The notes beneath the pieces are model-generated. The model saw only the letters and a list, made by a program, of their open reading frames with translations, had not been told where the DNA came from and did no database searches. This document shows positions 16,001 through 24,664 of a DNA stretch of 64,000 nt, piece after piece; positions within the stretch are counted from its first letter, which is position 1, and the number at the start of each line of letters is the position of its first letter. Made by a program: the position numbers and the translations under genes. This stretch comes from DASXVX01 sp036504075 (lineage in GTDB: Bacteria > Bacillota > Sulfobacillia > Symbiobacteriales > Symbiobacteriaceae). The stretch spans positions 1 to 64,000 of the forward strand of contig DASXVX010000097.1 in assembly GCA_036504075.1 (NCBI GenBank), given 5' to 3'.

Positions 16001-17095
16001 TCACTTCAGACGCTCGGAGACCCGCTGCGGTGCGGCACTCCGGTTGGCGCCCAGCAGGTTGAGGTAGCGCTGGTAGTAGCGCCTGGCCTCGTCCAGCTTG
16101 CCCAGGTTCCAGCTCACGTCGCCCAGGTTGAGGTACGCGACCGCACGGTCGGGCGCCGCCGGGACGACCCGGAGCAACAAGGGCTCGGCCGCCTTGTCAT
16201 CGCCGGTCTCGGCCAGGAAAAACGCGAAGTCGTTCAGCATTTCCGCCTGCTCATCGCGAGCCGGCATGTCCGGTTTGTGGTCCGCGTACCTGGGCGTGTC
16301 ACTCAACAAGTCACCGTAGACCAAGGTGTACTGGTCCACGCCGAAGCGCATGAGGCGCAGGGCTTCAGCGGCGTTCCCCGCCCGGTAACGTTCCAGGGCC
16401 TTCTGATGGGCCAGCTCCAAAATGGGCTTCGGCAAGGTGTAGTACTCCCGGTAACGGTCGGGGTAGAGGATGTCCTTCCCCAGGGGCATGAGCGCTTCCA
16501 GATCGCCTTTTTTGACGAGTTCGGCTTTCCGGGTGAACAAGTCCTGGGACGGATCGGCCGTGGTCTTTCGGACCAACTTCAGCTTGCTGCCGTCCCAGCT
16601 CGCGATTGTGCGGACTTCGAACGCGCTGACAGGCTGTTGGCTCCACATGGAAATCTGGCCGCCCTGCACGCTGATTTGCAGCTTGGCCATGTTAATCATG
16701 GCGTCGTCCAGCTTGTCCAGCAGTTTCAACTTGGCGCCGTCGGCGTTGGCGGCGAACAGGAACAGCTTGTAGTCGGCGGCAGTCGCCACCAATTGGGTGT
16801 AGCCCTCCGGCACGGGGGTCAAAGGAAGTGGAACGACTTGGTAGCTGACCGCGTCAGGGGGGAAGCCCTGGTCGATCAGCGCCGCCCGGATGACATTTGC
16901 CAGGGGAGCGTTTTCCCCTGATGGTGCCGGAGCGACCGGTTGTGGTGCGGGCGCCGGCTGCGGGGAGCTTGCCTGACTGTTGGCCCCGGCTTCCGGCACG
17001 GCTTGACTGGCGGCGGGGGTGGGGTGCCGGCTGCCGGTGCACGCCACCAGGAGTGACGTGAGCATCAGCAGAAGGGCGAGAGTTTTTGCCGTCAA
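16001..17095 (-). CDS. TPR-containing lipoprotein
   Basis: The 364-residue product has a lipoprotein signal ending in the lipobox LLVAC (Cys at about 19), then a low-complexity Ala/Pro/Ser/Gln linker (about 25-60). A beta-rich middle follows, and the end carries a tetratricopeptide repeat (AYLNLGDVSWNLGKLDEARRYY is its core). TTG 17095 follows GGAGG. It is predicted to be exported and anchored on the outer face of the membrane as a scaffold. No specific function is recognised. It lies head-to-head with mfd. Confidence 0.7.
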   Translation of the reverse strand: MTAKTLALLLMLTSLLVACTGSRHPTPAASQAVPEAGANSQASSPQPAPAPQPVAPAPSGENAPLANVIRAALIDQGFPPDAVSYQVVPLPLTPVPEGYTQLVATAADYKLFLFAANADGAKLKLLDKLDDAMINMAKLQISVQGGQISMWSQQPVSAFEVRTIASWDGSKLKLVRKTTADPSQDLFTRKAELVKKGDLEALMPLGKDILYPDRYREYYTLPKPILELAHQKALERYRAGNAAEALRLMRFGVDQYTLVYGDLLSDTPRYADHKPDMPARDEQAEMLNDFAFFLAETGDDKAAEPLLLRVVPAAPDRAVAYLNLGDVSWNLGKLDEARRYYQRYLNLLGANRSAAPQRVSERLK

Positions 17096-17278
17096 CAGGC
17101 ATTCCTCCAGTCGAAAGTACTTAATGATAATTCTAGCAGATGTCGGCCCGGGAACGAATTGCCAGTGGCCTGTGTCTTTCCGGACCTGTCATGCGGTCCT
17201 CGAGGAGACCGTACTCTTTACCTCGGTGAGCCCGCGTATCTTCCGGGTGAAATTACGACAGACTTTCGTGTATGGCTG

Positions 17279-17308
17279 TTGACCCTGCCCGCGGCGCATC
17301 GGTATAAT
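17279..17308 (+). promoter_or_regulatory. sigma-A promoter of mfd
   Basis: TTGACC (17279-17284) and TATAAT (17303-17308) are separated by 18 bases. Confidence 0.75.
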
Positions 17309-17356
17309 GAGCGCAGAACCTATTGCCAAGAGATACCAGTTACGTGAATCGGATAC

Positions 17357-17390
17357 GGGCTGTAGCCCCCCTGTACCGGGGCTAGAGCCC
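17357..17390 (+). promoter_or_regulatory. hairpin in the mfd leader
   Basis: GGGCT with AGCCC encloses TAGCCCC with GGGGCTA, giving a two-part 12-bp stem in the untranslated leader between the promoter and the ribosome site. TTT follows, so partial termination (attenuation) is possible. Confidence 0.4.
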
Positions 17391-17420
17391 TTTACGCCGT
17401 TTCCCGGACAGGAGGGGCGT

Positions 17421-20400
17421 ATGGCGACCGAAAACCTGATCGGACTGCTGTATAACACGACCGAATTCACCTCGCTTCTGGATGGCTTCAAACGCGGGTA
17501 CCCGGAGCAGATGATCTACGGGGTATCGGCCTCGCTCAAGACCTATCTCATGGCCGGCCTGCGGGCGAGGACCGGGCGTCCCTGCCTGATCGTCACCAGC
17601 ACCATGCAGCAGGCCGACCGGCTCCGGGAGGACCTGAACACCTGGCTGCCGGAGCAGGCTGTGGCGGTCTTTCCGCCGATCGAGTACATGCCATTCGAAG
17701 TGGTGGCGCACTCGCCGGAAGTGGTGGGGCAGCGGCTATACGTGCTGGAACGGCTCGCCCGGGGGGACGACCTGGTGGTCGTGGCGCCTGCGGCGGCGCT
17801 TTACCGCGCCCTGACGCCCCACGACGTGTTCGCGGGCGCCCTGCTGGACGTGAAAGCCGGCCAGACCATCGGGCGAGACGACCTGGTGGCCCGGCTCACC
17901 CGCCAGGGTTACGAGCGGGTTGACATGGTGGAGTCCAAGGGCCACTTCGCCGTGCGCGGCGAAATCGTGGACGTTTTCCCCCTGGCCGATGACTCGCCGC
18001 TGCGCTTCGCTTTCTGGGGCGACACCGTGGACGAAATCCGCCGGTTCGACCCGGCATCGCAGCGGACCATGGAAAAAGTGCGCGAAGTCTACCTGGGGCC
18101 GGCCCGGGAGTTCATTCTGCCGCCGGGCGACCTGACCTGGGTGGCCGAACGGATTCGCCGGGACCTGGACCAGACGGTGACCCGGCTGCGCAAGCTCCGG
18201 GAAAAACAAGCGGCCCGGGCACAAGAGCTCGACGAACCGCTCGCTTCCGTGAAAGGCAAAAAGAAACCGATACCGGCTGTACTCTTCGATGCCGGCGATG
18301 CCGCCCAGCGGCTCACGGAGCGGGTGGAAAACCACCTGGCCCGGCTGGAGGAAGGCATCTATTTCGAAGGTCTGGAGCAGTACGCCAACTTCTTCTACGA
18401 GCACCTCGAAACGCTGTTGGACTACTTCCCGGCCAAACCGCTGATTCTCGTCGACGAGCCTGCCCGCATCCGGGACACCAGCGCCGAGGCGGAAACCCGC
18501 GATGCCGACCGGCAGGTCGACATGATGGAAAAAGGCGGCCTCCTGCCCGGCCAGTTCGGGCTTTACCTCAACTTTGTGGACCTGTTTCACCGCTTCCGGC
18601 TGCAGTCGGCGGCTGTGCACTTCAGCGCGCTGGGGCGGGGCGTGCCGGGCATCCGGCCGCAGAACGAGGTCTCCGTTTCGGCCACGCCCATGCAGGAGTT
18701 CCATGGCCAGTGGCCCATCTTCCACGATGAAGTCATGCGCTGGAAGAAGCAGAACTACCGGATCATCATTCTGACCGGCACGCCCGACCGGCAGCAGCGG
18801 CTGCGTGAGGTCATGCGCGATGCCGACATTGAGTCCGGCGCCGGTTCCCCAAACGGCGGGGAGATTCCCGCGCCCATACCGAGCGCGGCCTGGGTGGGCG
18901 TGGGTTCGCTGGAAGGCGGGTTCCAGTGGCCCGGTTTGCGGCTGGTGGTCGTCTCCGACGGGGAAATCTACGGGCGGCCCAAGAAGCGGCGGCGACCGGT
19001 GGCGGGGCCGGCGGGCGAGACCGGGCCAGGCGGGCCGTCGAGCCGGGACGTGGTCCGCATCGCCTCTTACCAGGACCTGAAAATCGGCGATTATGTCGTG
19101 CATGCCAACCACGGCATCGGCAAGTACCTGGGCGTCCAGTCCGAGACCATCCTCGGCGTTACCCGGGATTATCTCGTCATCAAATACGAAGGCACCGACC
19201 GGCTCAAAATCCCCACCGAGCAGGTCGACCAGATTCAGAAATACGTCGGCTCCGAAGGGCATGAGCCCAAGCTGAACAAGCTGGGCGGCACCGAGTGGGC
19301 CAAGGTCAAGAACCGGGTCAAGGAGTCCATCCGGGAGATGGCGGCCGAACTGCTCAAACTCGCCGCCATGCGGGAGGCGGTGGCCGGCTATGCCAGCCCG
19401 CCGGACACCGTCTGGCAGAAAGAGTTCGAAGACGCATTCCCTTACGAGGAAACGCCGGACCAGCTCAAGGCCGTTACGGAGATCAAGGCCGACATGGAGA
19501 AGGGCCGGCCCATGGACCGGCTCCTGCTGGGCGACGTCGGCTACGGCAAGACGGAAGTCGCACTGCGGGCCGCCTTCAAGGCCGCGGCCGACGGCAAGCA
19601 GGTGGCGATTCTCGTCCCGACCACCATTCTGGCCCAGCAGCACTACGGGACCTGCAAGAGCCGCATGGAGGGCTTCCCGATCAACCTGGCGGTGCTCAAC
19701 CGCTTCAAGAGCCCGAAGGAGCAGGCCCAGATTCTCAAGGGCCTGAACGACGGCACCATCGAGCTGGTCATCGGCACGCACCGGCTGCTGGCGGACGACG
19801 TGCGGTTCAAGGACCTGGCCCTGCTCGTCGTCGACGAGGAGCAGCGCTTCGGCGTGCAGCACAAGGAGCGCATCAAGCAACTGAAGGCCAACGTCGACGT
19901 GCTGACGCTATCGGCGACGCCCATTCCGCGCACGCTCCACATGGCCATGGTCGGCATGCGGGAGATGTCCGTCATCACCAGCCCGCCGGAAGACCGGTAC
20001 CCGGTCGAGACCTTTGTCGTGGAGTACGACGAGGAACTCATCCGGGATTCCATCGGGCGGGAGTTGGCCCGGGGCGGGCAGGTCTTCTTCGTGCACAACC
20101 GTGTGCAAACCATCGATAAAGTCGCCGCCCGCATCCAGCAGCTGGTCCCGGAGGCACGGGTCGTCGTCGCCCACGGGCAAATGCGGGAAGATAAGCTGGA
20201 ACAGATCGTGCTGGACTTCATGGAAGGCGAGTACGATGTCCTCGTGGCGACCACCATTATCGAAAACGGCGTCGATATTCCGCAGGTGAACACGATCCTC
20301 GTGGACGATGCCGACCGGCTCGGCCTCTCCCAGCTATACCAGTTGCGGGGCCGGGTGGGCCGGTCCAACCGGCTGGCCTACGCCTACTTCCTTTACCGGC

Positions 20401-21110
20401 GGGAGAAAGTGATGACCGAAGTGGCTGAAAAGCGGCTGCGGGCGATCAAGGACTTTACGGAGTTGGGCGCCGGGTTCAAGATCGCGATGCGCGACCTGGA
20501 GATTCGGGGCGCCGGCAACATTCTGGGGCCGGAGCAGCACGGGTTCATCATCACCGTGGGTTTCGACCTGTACACGCAGCTGCTGGAAGAAGCGATCATG
20601 GAACTCAAAGGCGAACGACCGGCGGTCAAAGAGATTCAGCCGAATATGGAGTTGCACGTGGATGCGTTCATCTCCGACCAGTACGTCGCCGATGCCCGGC
20701 AGAAGATCGACGCGTACAAGCGGATTATCGCCATTCGCAGCGCGGCCGACGCCAACGATGTGGCCGACGAACTGGTGGACCGGTTCGGCGCCATGCCGGA
20801 CCCGGTCAAGAACCTGCTGGACATCGCCCGGCTGAAAGTGCTCTGCAGCGGTCTTGGCATTACGGCCATGAGCCAGATCAAGGACCAGGTGACCGTGAAG
20901 TTCCTGCCTTCGTTCGCCGGCTTGATTCCGCTGGAGCGGTTCATGCAACTGAGCCGGCAGGGTCCATTCAAGGGCCGGATTACCGCCAAGGGGCCGAAAG
21001 TCCAGCATGTTACGGTCAACGTCAAGGAGCTGACGCCGCGGTCCGAACTGGCGCTGTTGATCAGCCTGGCTGGAAACTTGCAGGAGTTGTCGGCAGTCGC
21101 CGTGCGGTGA
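17421..21110 (+). CDS. mfd: transcription-repair coupling factor Mfd
   Basis: Mfd removes RNA polymerase stalled at lesions and recruits UvrA. The 1229-residue product has the UvrB-like N-terminal domains (ASLKTYLMAGL, then EIVDVFP), the RNA-polymerase-interaction domain (IGDYVVHANHGIGKYLG at about 560) and the RecG-like translocase. The translocase is shown by Walker A GDVGYGKTE at about 706, Walker B VVDEEQRFG at about 805, and QLRGRVGRS. The C-terminal TRCF domain follows. ATG 17421 is chosen because GGAGGGG precedes it; an in-frame extension to 17307 has no ribosome site. Length is typical. Confidence 0.96.
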   Translation: MATENLIGLLYNTTEFTSLLDGFKRGYPEQMIYGVSASLKTYLMAGLRARTGRPCLIVTSTMQQADRLREDLNTWLPEQAVAVFPPIEYMPFEVVAHSPEVVGQRLYVLERLARGDDLVVVAPAAALYRALTPHDVFAGALLDVKAGQTIGRDDLVARLTRQGYERVDMVESKGHFAVRGEIVDVFPLADDSPLRFAFWGDTVDEIRRFDPASQRTMEKVREVYLGPAREFILPPGDLTWVAERIRRDLDQTVTRLRKLREKQAARAQELDEPLASVKGKKKPIPAVLFDAGDAAQRLTERVENHLARLEEGIYFEGLEQYANFFYEHLETLLDYFPAKPLILVDEPARIRDTSAEAETRDADRQVDMMEKGGLLPGQFGLYLNFVDLFHRFRLQSAAVHFSALGRGVPGIRPQNEVSVSATPMQEFHGQWPIFHDEVMRWKKQNYRIIILTGTPDRQQRLREVMRDADIESGAGSPNGGEIPAPIPSAAWVGVGSLEGGFQWPGLRLVVVSDGEIYGRPKKRRRPVAGPAGETGPGGPSSRDVVRIASYQDLKIGDYVVHANHGIGKYLGVQSETILGVTRDYLVIKYEGTDRLKIPTEQVDQIQKYVGSEGHEPKLNKLGGTEWAKVKNRVKESIREMAAELLKLAAMREAVAGYASPPDTVWQKEFEDAFPYEETPDQLKAVTEIKADMEKGRPMDRLLLGDVGYGKTEVALRAAFKAAADGKQVAILVPTTILAQQHYGTCKSRMEGFPINLAVLNRFKSPKEQAQILKGLNDGTIELVIGTHRLLADDVRFKDLALLVVDEEQRFGVQHKERIKQLKANVDVLTLSATPIPRTLHMAMVGMREMSVITSPPEDRYPVETFVVEYDEELIRDSIGRELARGGQVFFVHNRVQTIDKVAARIQQLVPEARVVVAHGQMREDKLEQIVLDFMEGEYDVLVATTIIENGVDIPQVNTILVDDADRLGLSQLYQLRGRVGRSNRLAYAYFLYRREKVMTEVAEKRLRAIKDFTELGAGFKIAMRDLEIRGAGNILGPEQHGFIITVGFDLYTQLLEEAIMELKGERPAVKEIQPNMELHVDAFISDQYVADARQKIDAYKRIIAIRSAADANDVADELVDRFGAMPDPVKNLLDIARLKVLCSGLGITAMSQIKDQVTVKFLPSFAGLIPLERFMQLSRQGPFKGRITAKGPKVQHVTVNVKELTPRSELALLISLAGNLQELSAVAVR

Positions 21111-21116
21111 TACAAT
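21087..21116 (+). promoter_or_regulatory. candidate promoter of prsA
   Basis: TTGTCG (21087-21092) and TACAAT (21111-21116) are 18 bases apart and overlap the end of mfd. Confidence 0.45.
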
Positions 21117-21220
21117 CAACATGTGCAAATAATACGTGCCTGATGATGCCCGGCCGGGTGCCCCCTGGTCGGGCTTCCGCATGGTACGACTGATGTCTAA
21201 ACAAAGGAGGCTGAACCCAC

Positions 21221-22180
21221 GTGAAGCGTGTAATTGGGGCGGTGCTGCTTTCCGCCATTTTGATCGGGGCTGGTTTGGCCGGGTGCAGCAAGCTGTCGAT
21301 GAGCGGCAGCGATCGGCTGGCGGTGGTTGAAGGCCACGCCCTGACCAAGGAAGACCTCGATGTCCGGCTGAAGCTCTACGAACTCTTCTTCAAGCAGTCC
21401 ATGGACAACCCCAACAGCCGCAACCAGCTCCTGGAGCAAATGGTGCGGGAACGGCTGATGAAGGCGCAGGCCGGGAAACTGGGCGTTGCGATTTCTGATG
21501 CCCAGGTTGAGGCCGAGAGTGCAAAGTTTTACGGGGCGCTGGACAAGCAATACAAGAGCCGGGATGAGGTGAACCAGGAGTTCCTGAAACTTGGCCTGAC
21601 GAACGATCAATTGGCCGCGTTCATGAAGGACTACCTGGTCGGCCAGAATGTGCTGGAGAAGAAGCGAGCCGAAATTGCTGTCACGGAAGATGAAGTCCGG
21701 GCATACTATGACCAGAACAAGGATACGGTTTACAACTTCAAGGAACCCGTGGTGCGGGCCGCACACATCCTGGTGCCGCTGGACCAGGAGGCCCGGGCAC
21801 AGGAAGTGGTTGCCAAGGCGAAGGCCGGTGGTAATTTTGCGGAGTTGGCTAACCTATATAGTGTCGACCCGGGCAGCGCCCGCCTCGGCGGCGACCTGGG
21901 GTACTTCACACGGGGCTCGATGGTCAAAGAGTTGGCGGATGTTGCCTTCACCCTGGCGCCCGGCGAAATCGGCGCCCCGGTCAAGAGCCAGTTTGGCTGG
22001 CACGTGGTCCGGGTGGTCGACAAGCAGGGTCCGGGCGTGCTGCCCTTCGAAAAGGCGCGGGAAGATATCGTAAACCGCCTCTTGCCGGACAAGCAGGAGA
22101 AGGCGACGCAGCAATGGCTCGACGACCTGGAGCGGACGGCCCGCATCGAGCGGTCCGCTGCCGCTGGCAAAAATGAATAG
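21221..22180 (+). CDS. prsA: PrsA/SurA-type peptidyl-prolyl isomerase lipoprotein
   Basis: The 319-residue product has a lipoprotein signal with lipobox LAGC (Cys at about 22) and a SurA-type N-terminal helical domain (TKEDLDVRLKLY onward). A parvulin domain at about 185-280 is shown by RAAHILVPL, DPGSARLGGDLGYF and GWHVVRVVDK. It is predicted to fold exported proteins outside the membrane. GTG 21221 follows AAAGGAGG. In the position between mfd and spoVT it is shared with several Clostridia. Confidence 0.88.
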   Translation: MKRVIGAVLLSAILIGAGLAGCSKLSMSGSDRLAVVEGHALTKEDLDVRLKLYELFFKQSMDNPNSRNQLLEQMVRERLMKAQAGKLGVAISDAQVEAESAKFYGALDKQYKSRDEVNQEFLKLGLTNDQLAAFMKDYLVGQNVLEKKRAEIAVTEDEVRAYYDQNKDTVYNFKEPVVRAAHILVPLDQEARAQEVVAKAKAGGNFAELANLYSVDPGSARLGGDLGYFTRGSMVKELADVAFTLAPGEIGAPVKSQFGWHVVRVVDKQGPGVLPFEKAREDIVNRLLPDKQEKATQQWLDDLERTARIERSAAAGKNE

Positions 22181-22205
22181 AAGTTGCAAGCCCTGCCGTA
22201 TACTA
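22174..22205 (+). promoter_or_regulatory. candidate sigma-G promoter of spoVT
   Basis: TGAATA (22174-22179) and TATACTA (22199-22205) resemble the forespore sigma-G elements TGAATA and CATACTA. The spacing of 19 is one base longer than usual. In B. subtilis spoVT is a sigma-G gene. Confidence 0.4.
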
Positions 22206-22250
22206 TCAGCAACCGAGCCGGAGTCGCAGCCTACAAGAGGAGGGTTGTGC

Positions 22251-22811
22251 TTGAAGGCCACAGGCATAGTCAGGCGAATTGACGACCTGGGCCGGGTTGT
22301 CATCCCCAAGGAGATCCGCCGCACACTGCGGATTCGGGAAGGCGACCCTCTGGAGATTTTCGTCGACCGGGATGGTGAAGTCATTCTCAAAAAGTACTCG
22401 CCCATCGGGGAACTGGGGGACTTCGCCAAGGAGTACGCCGACTCTCTCTACGAGGCTATCGGTCACACCGCGCTGATCGCCGACCGCGATACCATCATCG
22501 CTGTTTCCGGCGCCCCAAAGAAGGAGTTCCTCAACAAGGCCGTCGGCTCGCTACTGGAGCGGGTTATGGAAGAGCGTAAGGCGCTTGTGGTGAACAAGCC
22601 TGGCGAGAATAAGACCCGTGGCCCGCTGCTCGCCGAGGATGAGGACGACACCCGCTTCACGGCTTACGTTGTCGCTCCGATCATCTCCGGCGGCGATCCC
22701 ATCGGGGCTGTCATCATCTGTTCACGAGAGCCGGATTCACAGATGAGCGAAACGGAGATCAAACTGGCTGAGACGGCGGCGGGCTTCCTGGCCAAACAGA
22801 TGGAGCAGTAA
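22251..22811 (+). CDS. spoVT: stage V sporulation regulator SpoVT
   Basis: The 186-residue product has an AbrB-type N-terminal DNA-binding domain (GIVRRIDDLGRVVIPKEIRR, then GDPLEIFVDRDGEVILKKY) and a C-terminal GAF-like domain (DRDTIIAVSGAPKKEF). SpoVT adjusts sigma-G-dependent genes in the forespore. TTG 22251 is chosen because AGAGGAGGG precedes it and homology starts there. A strong terminator follows. Confidence 0.95.
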   Translation: MKATGIVRRIDDLGRVVIPKEIRRTLRIREGDPLEIFVDRDGEVILKKYSPIGELGDFAKEYADSLYEAIGHTALIADRDTIIAVSGAPKKEFLNKAVGSLLERVMEERKALVVNKPGENKTRGPLLAEDEDDTRFTAYVVAPIISGGDPIGAVIICSREPDSQMSETEIKLAETAAGFLAKQMEQ

Positions 22812-22838
22812 CGTCGAAGGCCCGGACTCCGTCGAAGC

Positions 22839-22872
22839 AGTAGCGGACACTGGTTGCCCGCTACTCTTTTTT
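22839..22872 (+). terminator. intrinsic terminator of spoVT
   Basis: AGTAGCGG pairs with CCGCTACT around an 11-base loop, followed by CTTTTTT. Confidence 0.85.
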
Positions 22873-22942
22873 GTATTATTGTTGGGAGCGGTACCCCGCG
22901 TTCAGGCGGGAGTCTGAACCAGCCGGAGTGGGCAACCAGGAC

Positions 22943-24583
22943 ATGACGAAAGGCAAAACGGAAAGCTTTATGCGGGGAGCGCTCATGCTCTCTCTGGCAG
23001 CGCTGATTTCCCGGCTTCTGGGCGCCTTGTACAAGCCTGCGGTCGCCCGGATTTTCGCCCCGTTCGACGGGCATTCCGGCGAAATCGGCATCGCCCTTAC
23101 GCAGGTGCCCCTGACAACGTATCAGGTGATTTTCTCGTTTACGTCGGTCGGCCTGAATGTGGGCATTTCGCGCCTGGTGGCGGAGGCGATGGCCCTGGGC
23201 GACGTCCGGGGCGCCCGGCGGGTCTTCCGGGTCTCGCTGACGATGATGGCGGTCCTGGGCCTGATCTCATCGTTCGCGCTGTGGTTTGGCGCCCCGTGGA
23301 TTGTCAAGTTGATCGGCAAGGAAGCGGTCGAGACGATTCCCGGCTTCCGGGCCACGGCGCCGGCGCTGCTCATCACATCGGTGATGGCGGCATACCGGGG
23401 CCTGTTCCAGGGCTTCCAGCAGATGACGCCCAACGCTTACTCGCAGATTATTGAGCAGGTGGTCCGGGTCAGTTCGGGCCTGGTGCTGACGTACATTCTC
23501 GTCCAGAAGAGCGTGCCGATGGGTGCTGCAGGCTTTAACATGGGCGACGTGCTGGGGGCGGTGGTGGCCCTTGGCTACTTGCTCCTGCTGGTCCGGAAGG
23601 CCGGGGGCGGCCTCTGGGAACCCGGCGTGGCGGCCACGGCAGAGCCACCGTCGGCTGCGGGCACTGCGGAGACGCCGTGGTTGCTGGTCAAGCGGATTTT
23701 CGCCGTGGCGGCGCCGATTGCCATTGCCGGCGCCGTGGTGCCGATTATGATGTGGTCGGACACCTTCTTCGTGTTCCGGAGCCTGGCCCACACCGGGATG
23801 GAAGGTGGCGACATCCAAGCCCAATATGGCCGGCTGACGAACGTCTTTATGATTGCGTCCCTGCCGGCGGTCTTTACCACCGCCATTTACACCAGCATCT
23901 TGCCGGCGATCACGAAGGCCATGGCGCTGAACCAGGTTGCCGAGGCCCGCCGGAAAGCGGGACAGGCCTATCGGGTGACCATGCTGATGGCAATCCCGGC
24001 CCAGGCCGGACTCTTTGCGCTGGCCGCCGGCGTTTACGCGCTGCTGTTCCGGCAGTCGGCGGGCGGGGTGGTCATGGCCGCCATGTCCTGGGCGGTCTTC
24101 CCGATCATGCTTCAGCAGACGACTTCGGGCGTGCTGCAGGGCATCGGCAGGATTGTGCTGCCGGTGCGGAACTTCGTGGTTGGCGCGCTGGTGAAGGCGG
24201 CCCTGACGCCCTGGTGGACGATGCTCTGGGGGATCAACGGTGCGGCTTACGCCACGGCGGTTGGTTTCCTGCTGGCGGCGAGTTTGAATGTATACTACGT
24301 GGAAAAGCTGTTGGGTCGGACGTTCAAGACCCGCAGCATGCTCTTCAAGCCCGCGGCGGCGAGCTTGGTCATGGTCGGCGTAATCGAACTAGCCCGCAAG
24401 ACGCTGGCGGCCAAGCCCACGCATCCGACAGTGGTGACCCTGGCGCTGATCGTGGTGGGCGGCGGGGTGTATGGCGTGGTGATGCTGCTGATCGGCGGTA
24501 TCAAGCGGGAGGAACTGACCCTCGTGCCCGGTGTGGGCCGCCCGCTGGCGGGCCTGCTGGAACGGGTCGGACTGCTGCGGTAG
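22943..24583 (+). CDS. SpoVB-like polysaccharide/lipid flippase (MVF/PST family)
   Basis: The 546-residue product starts ESFMRGALMLSLAALISRLLG and has about 14 membrane helices, the signature of the SpoVB/YtgP/MurJ-related group. Members move lipid-linked sugar intermediates across the membrane; SpoVB is needed for spore cortex. ATG 22943 is taken as the start; GTG 22928 is an in-frame alternative. It lies where yabM/spoVB stands in B. subtilis and is followed by a diverged paralogue. Which of the two serves the cortex cannot be told. Confidence 0.85.
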   Translation: MTKGKTESFMRGALMLSLAALISRLLGALYKPAVARIFAPFDGHSGEIGIALTQVPLTTYQVIFSFTSVGLNVGISRLVAEAMALGDVRGARRVFRVSLTMMAVLGLISSFALWFGAPWIVKLIGKEAVETIPGFRATAPALLITSVMAAYRGLFQGFQQMTPNAYSQIIEQVVRVSSGLVLTYILVQKSVPMGAAGFNMGDVLGAVVALGYLLLLVRKAGGGLWEPGVAATAEPPSAAGTAETPWLLVKRIFAVAAPIAIAGAVVPIMMWSDTFFVFRSLAHTGMEGGDIQAQYGRLTNVFMIASLPAVFTTAIYTSILPAITKAMALNQVAEARRKAGQAYRVTMLMAIPAQAGLFALAAGVYALLFRQSAGGVVMAAMSWAVFPIMLQQTTSGVLQGIGRIVLPVRNFVVGALVKAALTPWWTMLWGINGAAYATAVGFLLAASLNVYYVEKLLGRTFKTRSMLFKPAAASLVMVGVIELARKTLAAKPTHPTVVTLALIVVGGGVYGVVMLLIGGIKREELTLVPGVGRPLAGLLERVGLLR

Positions 24584-24618
24584 GGTTGCAGCGGTCGGGT
24601 TGCTGCGCTAGACGAACA

Positions 24619-24656
24619 AGCCCCCTTGCCGTACTATTAGGAGAGGCAAGGGGGCT
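24619..24656 (+). terminator. hairpin between the two flippase genes
   Basis: A perfect 12-bp stem (arm AGCCCCCTTGCC) with a 14-base loop ends nine bases before the TTG start of the second flippase and is followed by GTCCAATTTT. It could be a terminator, but its right arm contains the only purine-rich stretch available as ribosome site for the next gene, so it could instead control translation. Confidence 0.6.
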
Positions 24657-24664
24657 GTCCAATT

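Noticed and set aside
17736..19880. 714-codon reverse frame opposite mfd
   Set aside because: Shadow of mfd; composition (His, Gly, Arg, Pro) is typical of a frame read against a GC-rich gene.
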